64,000 nt of DNA from Paenibacillus sp. KS-LC4. Its GTDB lineage: Bacteria; Bacillota; Bacilli; Paenibacillales; Paenibacillaceae. The DNA is taken from NCBI RefSeq assembly GCF_036894955.1, contig NZ_CP145905.1:1495501-1559500 (forward strand), written 5' to 3'. This document shows positions 49,192 to 57,244 of the stretch, one piece after another. The notes under the pieces are model-generated. The model ran no database searches. It was not told where the DNA came from and worked only from the letters and a program-made list of their open reading frames with translations. A program made the position numbers and the translations under genes. The stretch's first letter is position 1. Every line of letters starts with the position of its first letter.

Positions 49192-49265
49192 TTGCACTAG
49201 AGAAACTTTTTTGTATAATATAAACAAAGAGGCGCTTAGCTAACTTACATTCGCATAGGCAAAAT
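49192..49265 (+). promoter_or_regulatory. Promoter of the mnt operon with a candidate MntR site
   Basis: TTGCAC (49192-49197), 16-base spacer, then TATAAT (49214-49219). Downstream at 49249-49265, the minus strand reads TTTTGCCTATGCGAATG. The first seven bases of TTTGCCTTAAGGAAAC, the MntR box, match. The second half is weaker. Repression by a manganese regulator is an inference with low support from the box itself. Confidence 0.4.
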
Positions 49266-49310
49266 AAATCATTGCACTGAAAACAAATAGATGGGCAGGG
49301 GATTGGACTA

Positions 49311-50279
49311 ATGAAGAAGCAGCGTAAAATGAATTCGGCGTTGAAGCGGTTAATTATGACGTTAATGTTTTTGGCATTATCCGCAGTTGTATTAGCAGGA
49401 TGTGCAAGCGGCAGCGGCAGTGAGACGGCAAACGGAGATGGAAAACTAAAAATCACGGCGACGACCGGAATGATTGCTAATGTGGCGGCAGAGGTCGGAG
49501 GAGACGACGTTGTTGTAACAGGACTTATGGGGTCGGGTATCGACCCCCATTTATACAAAGCATCGCAGGGTGATGTAAAAAAGCTGGATCAGGCTGATAT
49601 TATTTTTTATAACGGCTTGCACCTGGAAGGGAAAATGGGAGAGATGTTCGAGAAGCTGGAGAAGCTGAAGCCAACAGTAGCTGTCTCCTCGCAAATTCCA
49701 CAATCGGAGCTTCATGGTAATCCAAACGGCGACTCCACTACCCATGATCCGCATATCTGGTTCAATGTTAAGCTGTGGATGTCTGCCACCGAGGTTATAC
49801 GCGACACGCTAATGGAGAAGGACCCAGCGAACGAGGCGGGCTACAAGGAACGGGCGGAGGCTTACCTGGCGAAGCTTGAGGAGCTTGATCAATATGCAAG
49901 AGAGCAAATGGCCACGATTCCTGAAAAAGGAAGAATTCTCGTAACGGCGCATGACGCCTTCGGATATTTTGGCGCAGCTTATGGTCTAGAGGTCACAGGC
50001 TTGCAGGGAATGAATACGATGTCTGAGTATGGGTCGAAGGATGTAAGCGAGCTGCGAGATTTTCTCGTCGAAAAACAAATCAAAGCGGTGTTCATTGAAT
50101 CCAGCGTGCCGCGCAAATCCATTGATTCCGTTATCGAGGGTGCTCAAAAATTGGGGCATGTTGTGACAATCGGCGGCGAATTGTTTTCTGACGCGATGGG
50201 CGATCCAGGCACGGTGGAAGGTACTTATATCGGTATGGTTAAACATAATGTAGATACAATTGTAAATGCACTCAAATAA
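49311..50279 (+). CDS. mntA: Manganese/zinc ABC transporter substrate-binding lipoprotein
   Basis: The 322-residue protein has a signal peptide with lipobox LAGC (in ALSAVVLAGCASGSGS). The cluster A-I metal-binding fold carries its four ligands: His in GSGIDPHLYKAS, His in THDPHIWFN, Glu in VFIESSVPRKS, and Asp in GGELFSDAMGDPG. It lacks the long His-rich loop typical of zinc-specific ZnuA, which favours manganese. It is the first gene of a four-gene transporter operon. Confidence 0.92.
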   Translation: MKKQRKMNSALKRLIMTLMFLALSAVVLAGCASGSGSETANGDGKLKITATTGMIANVAAEVGGDDVVVTGLMGSGIDPHLYKASQGDVKKLDQADIIFYNGLHLEGKMGEMFEKLEKLKPTVAVSSQIPQSELHGNPNGDSTTHDPHIWFNVKLWMSATEVIRDTLMEKDPANEAGYKERAEAYLAKLEELDQYAREQMATIPEKGRILVTAHDAFGYFGAAYGLEVTGLQGMNTMSEYGSKDVSELRDFLVEKQIKAVFIESSVPRKSIDSVIEGAQKLGHVVTIGGELFSDAMGDPGTVEGTYIGMVKHNVDTIVNALK

Positions 50280-50298
50280 CAAGACGCAGTGAGAGGCG

Positions 50299-51087
50299 AT
50301 GGCTACTATGAAAAATCATTTAAAAACGGCAGCTCCTTTGACAATTGAAGGCTTAAGCGTAGCTTACCAGAAAAAACCGGTGCTGCGCAGCGTATCTTTC
50401 TCGGTAGAGGAAGGGGAGCTGATCGGGGTAATCGGACCCAACGGAGCGGGCAAGTCTACGCTGATGAAGGCGGCGCTCGGCCTCATTCCTCGCCTTAGCG
50501 GGGAAGTGCTGATCTATGGCAAGCCGTATCGCCAGCAGCGCAGGCTGATCGGATATGTGCCGCAGCGCGAGTCGGTGGATTGGGATTTCCCAACGAATGC
50601 GCTGGATGTCGTCATGATGGGCCGTTACGGCCATCTGGGCCTGTTCGGCCGCCCGGGAGCAAAGGAACGCAGGCTTGCGATGGAATGCTTGGCGAAGGTC
50701 GGCATGGCTGATTTCGCCACAAGGCAAATCAGTCAGCTGTCCGGCGGCCAGCAGCAGCGGGTATTTCTGGCGCGGGCGCTCGTGCAGGACGCGAAGCTGT
50801 ATTTCATGGATGAGCCATTCGCAGGTGTCGATGCTGCAACCGAGAAGGCGATTATTACGCTGCTCCAAGAGCTGAAGCGGCAGGGGAAAACGGTCATCGT
50901 CGTCCATCATGATTTGGCGACGGTCGAGGAATATTTTGATTCTGTGCTGCTGCTCAATGTAGAGCTTCAGGCATTTGGCAAGACCGAGCAAGTATTTACA
51001 CAGCAAATGCTCCAGCAAACCTATGGCGGACGGCTTGCCTTTCTAGAGCGTGGCGGAAATGCCCGGCTTGCTGTCACGAAGGGGTGA
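50299..51087 (+). CDS. mntB: Manganese ABC transporter ATP-binding protein
   Basis: The 262-residue protein has all ABC ATPase motifs: Walker A GPNGAGKS, Q-loop YVPQRESVDW, signature LSGGQQQRVFLARAL, Walker B LYFMDEPFAGVD, and the switch His in VVHHDL. The PQRESVDWDFP stretch is typical of the manganese/zinc group of ABC proteins. It energises import through the two permeases downstream. The gene begins 19 bases after mntA. Confidence 0.95.
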   Translation: MATMKNHLKTAAPLTIEGLSVAYQKKPVLRSVSFSVEEGELIGVIGPNGAGKSTLMKAALGLIPRLSGEVLIYGKPYRQQRRLIGYVPQRESVDWDFPTNALDVVMMGRYGHLGLFGRPGAKERRLAMECLAKVGMADFATRQISQLSGGQQQRVFLARALVQDAKLYFMDEPFAGVDAATEKAIITLLQELKRQGKTVIVVHHDLATVEEYFDSVLLLNVELQAFGKTEQVFTQQMLQQTYGGRLAFLERGGNARLAVTKG

Positions 51088-51094
51088 GGCTGAG

Positions 51095-52033
51095 ATGGAA
51101 ACGTTGTGGAGACTGCTTCAAGATCCGAACATGCAATGGATTTTTCTAAGCTGCACGCTGCTTGGCTTAAGCAGCGGCGTCATCGGCAGCTTCTCCTATT
51201 TGCGCAAGCAAAGCCTGATGGGTGATACGCTGGCTCATGCGGCGCTGCCCGGCATTTGTATTGCTTTTATGCTGACAGGCACCAAATCGCTGCTGTTTTT
51301 CCTGCTTGGAGCAGGAGCAGCTGGCCTTGTAGCTACGTTCGGCATCGGCTGGATTACGCGTCATTCACGGATCAAGCATGATGCGGCAATGGGAATTGTA
51401 TTGTCGAGCTTTTTCGGCTTCGGCATCGTATTATTAACGTTTATTCAGCATGGCGAGTACGGCAATCAATCGGGACTGGATAAATTTCTATTCGGTCAGG
51501 CGGCCGCAATGGTTGGTTCCGATGTACTTACGATGTCGATAGTGAGCTTATCGCTCATCGCGGTCTGTACGTTATTTTTCAAGCAATTCAAGCTTGTATC
51601 CTTCGATCCCGGCTTTGCGCGCGGACTTGGCTATCCTGTGGCTTTGATTGAGCAATTGCTTATGTTTTTGATGGTCGTAGCTGTAGTCGTAGGTATTCAA
51701 GCAGTCGGTGTTGTGCTGGTGGCCGCGCTGATTATTACGCCGGCGGTATCGGCGCGTTATTGGACGGATAAGCTAGGCTTTATGGTTGTCATCTCGGGCG
51801 TGTTCGGCGCTATGAGCGGCGGAATCGGCACGATAATTAGCTCGCTTGGCTCGAATTTGCCAACGGGTCCGCTGACCGTGCTTGCGGCAACGGCATTATT
51901 TTTAATTTCGGTATTGTGTGGTCCTCGCAGAGGCCTGCTCGCAAAACGGCTGCTGCGGCTCAAAGTCGCACGGAGCATCCATGAGGAGCAGGGGCATAAA
52001 GAACGGCAGCTGAAGGGGGAAGCGACGTTATGA
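51095..52033 (+). CDS. mntC: Manganese ABC transporter permease
   Basis: The reading frame is open into mntB, but GGGGTGAGG sets the start at ATG 51095, giving 312 residues. It has about nine hydrophobic helices and the family loop SLMGDTLAHAALPGICIAFM. A basic C-terminal tail (ARSIHEEQGHKERQ) is longer than in mntD. It pairs with mntD to form the channel. Its stop overlaps the mntD start (ATGA). Confidence 0.92.
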   Translation: METLWRLLQDPNMQWIFLSCTLLGLSSGVIGSFSYLRKQSLMGDTLAHAALPGICIAFMLTGTKSLLFFLLGAGAAGLVATFGIGWITRHSRIKHDAAMGIVLSSFFGFGIVLLTFIQHGEYGNQSGLDKFLFGQAAAMVGSDVLTMSIVSLSLIAVCTLFFKQFKLVSFDPGFARGLGYPVALIEQLLMFLMVVAVVVGIQAVGVVLVAALIITPAVSARYWTDKLGFMVVISGVFGAMSGGIGTIISSLGSNLPTGPLTVLAATALFLISVLCGPRRGLLAKRLLRLKVARSIHEEQGHKERQLKGEATL

Positions 52034-52902
52034 GCGATTTTTGGATATTGCTGACGGGCTCGCTTGTCGCTAGCTGCTGCGGCATACTTGGAGCTTTTCT
52101 CGTTTTGCGAAAAATGGCGATGATCGGTGATGCGATCAGCCACTCGGTTATGCCGGGCATCGTTATTGCTTTTCTGATTAGCGGTTCACGCGATTCACTC
52201 GTTATGATGCTTGCTGCAATGGCTTGTGGTTTGCTTGCTGTATTCCTAATCCAGCTGTTTCAGCAAAGCGGCATTCAATCGGATGCGTCCATTGGCGTTG
52301 TTTTTACCGCGATGTTTGCTGCCGGGGTACTGCTGGTGAGCCTGTATGCCCGCCAGGTGCATCTCGATCAGGATGCGATTTTATACGGAGAAATTGCCTA
52401 TGTGCACTGGAATACGTGGACGCTGAACGGCGTCAGTATGGGACCGATAGCGGTATGGCTGCTAGGCATTACGTTAACGGTCATTTTAGTCGTCATTGGG
52501 CTGTTCTATAAGCAGTTCAAGCTATGTGCCTTCGATCCAGCCCTTGCGGCTGCTTGTGGCATCCCCGTTGCCTTGTTCCATTATTTATTGATGGGGCTTG
52601 TGTCGATGGCGACGGTCAGTTCCTTCGAGAGCGTAGGAGCGATTCTCGTGGTCGGGCTGCTGGTTATTCCTGCTGCGACCGCTTACTTATTAACGGAGCG
52701 GCTGAGTGTCATGATCGCTTTGAGCGCAGGTGTGGGCATTGCCAGCACATTCATTGGTTATGGCTTGGCGACTGTGCTAGATGCCTCGATTGCAGGCTGT
52801 ATCGTGAGTTCTGCGGGTGTGCTGTTCATCTTGGCCCTGCTGTTCTCGCCTAGCCATGGCGTTATCTGGAAAAAATGGCGTTTGCGCCGTTTAGCCCAAT
52901 AA
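52030..52902 (+). CDS. mntD: Manganese ABC transporter permease
   Basis: The 290-residue protein is a paralogue of mntC, with the corresponding loop KMAMIGDAISHSVMPGIVIA and nine or so membrane helices. The second half contains VSMATVSSFESVGAILVVGL. It forms a heterodimer with mntC. The four-gene order matches the B. subtilis mntABCD operon, where MntR represses it. Confidence 0.92.
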   Translation: MSDFWILLTGSLVASCCGILGAFLVLRKMAMIGDAISHSVMPGIVIAFLISGSRDSLVMMLAAMACGLLAVFLIQLFQQSGIQSDASIGVVFTAMFAAGVLLVSLYARQVHLDQDAILYGEIAYVHWNTWTLNGVSMGPIAVWLLGITLTVILVVIGLFYKQFKLCAFDPALAAACGIPVALFHYLLMGLVSMATVSSFESVGAILVVGLLVIPAATAYLLTERLSVMIALSAGVGIASTFIGYGLATVLDASIAGCIVSSAGVLFILALLFSPSHGVIWKKWRLRRLAQ

Positions 52903-52955
52903 TACGCGATATGCGAACTTTTCTTTGGCTGCGTTTTATCGCGCAGCATTCATGA

Positions 52956-52993
52956 AGGCCAGCCGGAAATTTGCGGTTGGTCTTTATTTTTTT
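52956..52993 (+). terminator. Intrinsic terminator of the mnt operon
   Basis: AGGCCAGCCG pairs with CGGTTGGTCT (two G-U pairs) across an eight-base loop, followed by TTATTTTTTT. Confidence 0.8.
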
Positions 52994-53090
52994 GAAGTGG
53001 AGCAGGATCGTTTGGCTTACGCCCAAAATATGATAAAATGGCTGTATTGCATCAAGAGATGATGTTATGCAGCAAATGCAGGAGGTAACG

Positions 53091-53843
53091 ATGGCAGATT
53101 ATAAATTAGTAGCACTCGATATGGATGGGACGCTGCTGAATGAACTGAGTGAAATTAGCGATGAAAATGCATTGTGGATCAGAAAGGCGCTTGATGCCGG
53201 TGTAACGGTCAGTTTTTCGACGGGACGCGGCTTTCGCAGCGCCTTGCCGTTTGCCGAGCAATTGCAGCTTGAAACGCCGATGATTACGGTAAATGGCGGC
53301 GAGATTTGGAAGAAGCCTCATGTGCTGCACCGCAGAGCGCTGCTTGATCCGGTATATGTAGAGCGGCTTCATAAAATTGCGCAGAAGCATGTCGGCACCT
53401 GGTTTTGGGCATACAGCACGAAGGACATCTACAATTTAGAAAAATGGATAACGCCAGCGGATGATTATGAAGCCCATCATTGGCTGAAATTCGGTTACTA
53501 CACCGAGGATGATGTCGTACTTAAGAAGATTTATGAGGAAGTCAGCGAGTGGGATGCGCTTGAAATTACAAATTCCTCGACGAGCAATTGGGAGATGAAT
53601 CCAAAAGGTATTACCAAAGCATCCGCGCTGAGCGAGCTTTGTGAAGTTATGGGTATAGACATGTCGCAGGTCGTTGCAGTTGGAGACAGCTTGAACGACA
53701 TAGCCGCTATTCGCGATGCTGGACTAGGCGTTGCTATGGGCAATGCCCAAGATGCTGTGAAGGATGCGGCTGATGTTATTACGCTGTCGAATAATGAGCA
53801 TGGCGTTGCCGAAATTATTAAGAATTATGTGCTGAAGGGATGA
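53091..53843 (+). CDS. Cof-type HAD family phosphatase
   Basis: GGAGG (53081-53085) fixes the start at ATG 53091. In-frame ATG codons upstream precede that site. The 250-residue product has HAD motif I LVALDMDGTLL, motif II FSTGRG, motif III Lys in MNPKGITKASAL, and motif IV VGDSLNDIAAIRDAG. A cap domain of the Cof type lies between II and III. Such enzymes dephosphorylate sugar phosphates, flavins or other small phosphorylated metabolites. The substrate is not known. A DUF456 gene follows by seven bases. Confidence 0.9.
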   Translation: MADYKLVALDMDGTLLNELSEISDENALWIRKALDAGVTVSFSTGRGFRSALPFAEQLQLETPMITVNGGEIWKKPHVLHRRALLDPVYVERLHKIAQKHVGTWFWAYSTKDIYNLEKWITPADDYEAHHWLKFGYYTEDDVVLKKIYEEVSEWDALEITNSSTSNWEMNPKGITKASALSELCEVMGIDMSQVVAVGDSLNDIAAIRDAGLGVAMGNAQDAVKDAADVITLSNNEHGVAEIIKNYVLKG

Positions 53844-53850
53844 AAACGGC

Positions 53851-54333
53851 TTGGACATCTTAGGCTGGTCTCTCGTTATCATTTTATTTATTGTCGGCAT
53901 GGCGGGTACGGTGTATCCGATACTGCCAGGGGCGCTTGCCATTTACGCCGCGTTTTTTGCTTATGGTCTGTGCATTACCTTTGAGCCGTTCGGCTGGGTT
54001 TTTTGGACGCTGCAAACGCTCATCGTCGTTGTGTTGTTCGTAGCGGATTATGCGGTCAGCGCCTGGGGCGTCAAGCGATTTGGCGGCTCCAAGGCCTCTA
54101 TAATCGGCAGTACCATCGGCCTTATATTGGGACCATTCGTCATTCCAGCTTTCGGTCTCATTATCGGCCCATTCGTGGGCGCGGTCATCGGCGAGTTTTT
54201 CGTCGTTCAGGAGTGGAAGCATGCTGCGAAGGTAGGTATTGGCTCGCTTGTCGGATTACTGACTAGTGTTGTGGTGAAGGTTGTTTTGCAATCCATCATG
54301 ATTGTGCTCTTTATTGTTTGGCTGGTTGTGTAA
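53851..54333 (+). CDS. DUF456 family membrane protein
   Basis: The 160-residue protein starts at TTG 53851, seven bases after the HAD stop, with AAGGGATGA overlapping that gene. It has four to five hydrophobic segments and the family motif RFGGSKASIIGSTIGLILG with Gly-rich repeats after it (IGPFVGAVIGEFF). Small DUF456 proteins have no established function. They may be Gly-zipper channels. It probably shares a transcript with the HAD phosphatase. Confidence 0.78.
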   Translation: MDILGWSLVIILFIVGMAGTVYPILPGALAIYAAFFAYGLCITFEPFGWVFWTLQTLIVVVLFVADYAVSAWGVKRFGGSKASIIGSTIGLILGPFVIPAFGLIIGPFVGAVIGEFFVVQEWKHAAKVGIGSLVGLLTSVVVKVVLQSIMIVLFIVWLVV

Positions 54334-54354
54334 AGGATGATTGATGAAAATAGT

Positions 54355-54530
54355 GCTGCGCTGCGTAAAAGGGTTGGTTTTCGGTCGCTGTTGCCCCAGA
54401 AATTTTTGAATATATCCGCTAAGCGGTGTAATTTCTGGGGCAAAGGCGAACGCTTCGCTCCTCAAATCCAACCCTTTTACTCCGCTTCGCCCTTTTCTTC
54501 AACAACCCTCTACACAAAAAAGCTCAGACT
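54355..54530 (+). repeat. Intergenic structured element, copy B
   Basis: Outer stem GTAAAAGGGTTGG (54365-54377) with CCAACCCTTTTAC (54468-54480), 13 pairs. Inner stem TTGCCCCAGAAATT (54391-54404) with AATTTCTGGGGCAA (54430-54443), 14 pairs. The apical CCGCTAAGCGG hairpin (54416-54426) follows TGAATATAT. A side hairpin GCGAA-CGC-TTCGC lies at 54446-54458. Copy A at 27.2-27.4 kb keeps the same plan, with paired bases changed together. The 71-codon frame open across it gives a peptide similar to copy A's. Confidence 0.65.
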
Positions 54531-54550
54531 ATCCTTCGCTTTTTACAGTT

Positions 54551-54646
54551 AAAACCTGAAAACCGTAAAACCTGAAAACCGTAAAACCTGAAAACCGTAA
54601 AACCTGAAGACCGTAAAACCTGAAGACCGTAAAACCTGAAGACCGT
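54551..54646 (+). repeat. Six tandem 16-bp repeats
   Basis: Three copies of AAAACCTGAAAACCGT (54551-54598) are followed by three of AAAACCTGAAGACCGT (54599-54646), with no other change. A degenerate continuation (AAAGCCTGAAAACCTGAG) follows. The unit size is not a multiple of three. It lies in the 399-base gap between the DUF456 gene and the ThuA-like gene, downstream of structured element B. It has no spacers and is not a CRISPR. Confidence 0.95.
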
Positions 54647-54732
54647 AAAGTAAAGCCTGAAAACCTGAGAGCAAACAACTGGACAACAACGTTTTGAAAT
54701 CGGTTTATTATATTTGGAGGAGCTGAGAAGCG

Positions 54733-55455
54733 ATGATTAAAGTGACGGTCTGGAATGAGTTTTTGCATGAGAAGGTGCACGAAGAGGTGCTGCGCGTTTA
54801 TCCGAATGGCATACATAACGCTCTAGCAGCAGGCATCGCCGCCGATTCATTTGAAATCGCAACAGCTACGCTGGATCAGCCTGAGCACGGGCTGACCGAG
54901 GAGCGTCTGAACAATACGGATGTGCTGATCTGGTGGGGACATATGGGCCATGATCAAGTCGAGGATGCGATTGTCGAACGCGTGCATAAGCGAGTCATGG
55001 AAGGCATGGGACTCATTGTTTTGCATTCCGGTCATTTTTCGAAAATTTTCAAAAAACTAATGGGTACTGGCTGCGATCTAAAATGGCGCGAAGCAGGCGA
55101 GAAGGAACGCATCTGGACCGTGAATCCGGCGCATCCAATTGCTGCCGGCTTGCCGGAGTACATTACAATCGAGCATGAGGAAATGTACGGCGAGCATTTC
55201 GATATTCCCGCACCGGATGAGCTCATCTTCATAAGCTGGTTCGAGGGCGGTGAGGTGTTCCGCAGCGGCTGTACCTTCTACCGCGGCCAAGGGAAGATTT
55301 TTTACTTCCGACCAGGTCATGAAACATATCCAACCTATTACAATGAACAAGTGCTGCAAGTAATCAAAAATGCGGTTCATTGGGCAAAGCCTTCCCATGC
55401 TGGAGCACCCATCCGCGGCAATCACCAGCCGCTTGAGCCGCTTGTTAAACCATAA
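54733..55455 (+). CDS. ThuA domain protein (trehalose-utilisation type)
   Basis: GGAGGAG precedes ATG 54733. The 240-residue protein has the ThuA class I glutamine amidotransferase-like fold, with [40 protein letters not shown] and [21 protein letters not shown] conserved Glu/His/Tyr set in [13 protein letters not shown] and [13 protein letters not shown] supports the assignment. ThuA proteins take part in sugar (trehalose, maltitol, sucrose) metabolism, but their chemistry is not clear. It is preceded by the 16-base repeat array. Confidence 0.88.
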   Translation: MIKVTVWNEFLHEKVHEEVLRVYPNGIHNALAAGIAADSFEIATATLDQPEHGLTEERLNNTDVLIWWGHMGHDQVEDAIVERVHKRVMEGMGLIVLHSGHFSKIFKKLMGTGCDLKWREAGEKERIWTVNPAHPIAAGLPEYITIEHEEMYGEHFDIPAPDELIFISWFEGGEVFRSGCTFYRGQGKIFYFRPGHETYPTYYNEQVLQVIKNAVHWAKPSHAGAPIRGNHQPLEPLVKP

Positions 55456-55485
55456 TCTTGCATTCGAAAGAGAGACATACCTGCT

Positions 55486-57147
55486 ATGAAGAAGGATTCA
55501 CTTATTAAGGGAACATTGATTTTAGCCATGGCCGCACTGGTCGCCCGCATGCTTGGCATTTTCCAACGGGTGCCGCTGGAGCATATGCTGAGTAAAGAAG
55601 GCCTGGCGAGCTTTACCGTCTCTAATAATTTATATTTAACCTTGCTCATTGTAGCAACAGGAGGCATCCCGAGTGCCATTAGCAAAATGGTGTCCGAGCG
55701 TTATGCGCTTGGCCGCCAACAGGAAGCGCAGCGCATTTATAAGGCGGCGCTTCTGTTCGGTCTGGTAACAGGACTTATCTTGTCTACTTTATTGTATGTT
55801 TTTGCACCACAGCTGGCAGCATCTCAGGATTTGCCTAACGCGGTATTCGCCATTCGGGCGATAGCGCCAACGCTGCTCTTGTTTCCTCTAATCGCCATGA
55901 TGCGCGGTTATTTTCAAGGGCGCCAGCTGATGATGGCGGGCGGGCTCTCGCAAATTATGGAGCAAATTATGCGCGTTATTGTCGGTGTCGGCTTGGCGAT
56001 TGTTGTACTCGCCTGGGGCTGGGGTGACCAGATGGGGGCAGCAGCAGCGTCCTTCGGTAACTTTTTCGGAGCGATAGGCGCTATTGCGGTGATGGTGTGG
56101 TACGCAGTCAAGCTGCGCCGGACAGACAAGCTCGAACTGGACAAAATGCAAACAAGCAGTGAGAATGCTCAAACGCTTGCTTTACAAAAAGCCGAGGCCT
56201 CACGTATTCCGTATCGCGCTATTTACCGGGAAATATTTTCGATTTCCATTCCGATTGTCGTTACAGCTATAACGGTTCAATTCATGTATATGGTTGATAA
56301 TTACTTGCTCATGAAATTGCGGTCGGGCGTTTACAGTTATAATGAGGCAGTTGAGGTATTAGCCGATTTTGGAGGGAAGGCGCAATCCATTGCGGGTATT
56401 CCGCCAATTTTGGCGATCGCGCTAAGTACCTCGATTATTCCAGTCATATCTTCTGCTTTTTCCGTGCGAAATATGTCTGAAGTTAATCGCCAAACGTCGC
56501 TCGTCATGCGTATTGTACTGTTTACAGGCATTCCAGCAGCACTGACGCTTGCTGTCCTCGCCTATTCGGTTACAGGACTGCTGTTTACAGGGCCGCAAGG
56601 CAGCGGTATTGTGGCGGCTTTGACAGCAGGTACGATTTTTCAAGCGACGATGATGATCAGCAATTCGGTATTGTTTGGACTTGGCAGACCGCGGTTAGCG
56701 ATGTACAACACATTAATTGGTATTGGGCTCAAACTGCTGGGCAGCTTCGTATTGGCTCCGATATTCGGTATTTATGGGCTTATTGCCGCATCGACGCTTT
56801 GTTTTATTTTTATTACCTGGTTTAATTTGCAATCCATTCGCAGCTATGTGCAATTCAATGTGCTGGGCCGCCGCTGGGTGCCTTATTTTGCAGCGGTACT
56901 CGTTTCGATGGCAGCAGGCTGGGGAGTGGACAAAGGGCTCAGATGGCTGTTAGAAGGGATTGCGTTGCCTGATAGGCTGACCTATGTGATTTCTCTTATT
57001 GCAGCGGGCATCGTTATTGGAGGTTTGTATTTGGGTCTGCTCATCCTGCTGCGTGTCGTGACAGCGGAGGATGTCAAAGCTTTCCCTGGACCGCTTCGCA
57101 AGCTGTTTGCCAAGCTATTCAGGCTGACGGGCCGTGCTGCGGTGTAA
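55486..57147 (+). CDS. Polysaccharide/lipid II flippase (MATE/MOP superfamily, YtgP or SpoVB type)
   Basis: The 553-residue protein has about fourteen hydrophobic segments in the MOP pattern. The N-terminus LIKGTLILAMAALVARMLGI, TVSNNLYLTLLIVATGGIPS, and MMRGYFQGRQLMMAGGLSQIMEQIMRV are characteristic of the YtgP (MurJ-type) and SpoVB flippases. It would move lipid-linked wall precursors across the membrane. The sequence does not tell MurJ from the sporulation group. It follows the ThuA-like gene by 30 bases with a GAAAGAGAG site. Confidence 0.85.
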   Translation: MKKDSLIKGTLILAMAALVARMLGIFQRVPLEHMLSKEGLASFTVSNNLYLTLLIVATGGIPSAISKMVSERYALGRQQEAQRIYKAALLFGLVTGLILSTLLYVFAPQLAASQDLPNAVFAIRAIAPTLLLFPLIAMMRGYFQGRQLMMAGGLSQIMEQIMRVIVGVGLAIVVLAWGWGDQMGAAAASFGNFFGAIGAIAVMVWYAVKLRRTDKLELDKMQTSSENAQTLALQKAEASRIPYRAIYREIFSISIPIVVTAITVQFMYMVDNYLLMKLRSGVYSYNEAVEVLADFGGKAQSIAGIPPILAIALSTSIIPVISSAFSVRNMSEVNRQTSLVMRIVLFTGIPAALTLAVLAYSVTGLLFTGPQGSGIVAALTAGTIFQATMMISNSVLFGLGRPRLAMYNTLIGIGLKLLGSFVLAPIFGIYGLIAASTLCFIFITWFNLQSIRSYVQFNVLGRRWVPYFAAVLVSMAAGWGVDKGLRWLLEGIALPDRLTYVISLIAAGIVIGGLYLGLLILLRVVTAEDVKAFPGPLRKLFAKLFRLTGRAAV

Positions 57148-57244
57148 TAGGGATGCTTCCATACATTTACACTGGTGTTAGGCTCATGTACAATAAAGAG
57201 GATTTTATTCATTTTTAAATTGTTGGCGAGAGGGGTCATATACA

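Noticed and set aside
50353..51018. A 221-codon minus-strand frame opposite mntB
   Set aside because: mntB has every ABC ATPase motif. The antisense peptide has none.
54551..54646. CRISPR-like array
   Set aside because: The 16-base units are contiguous without spacers, so it is a simple tandem repeat.
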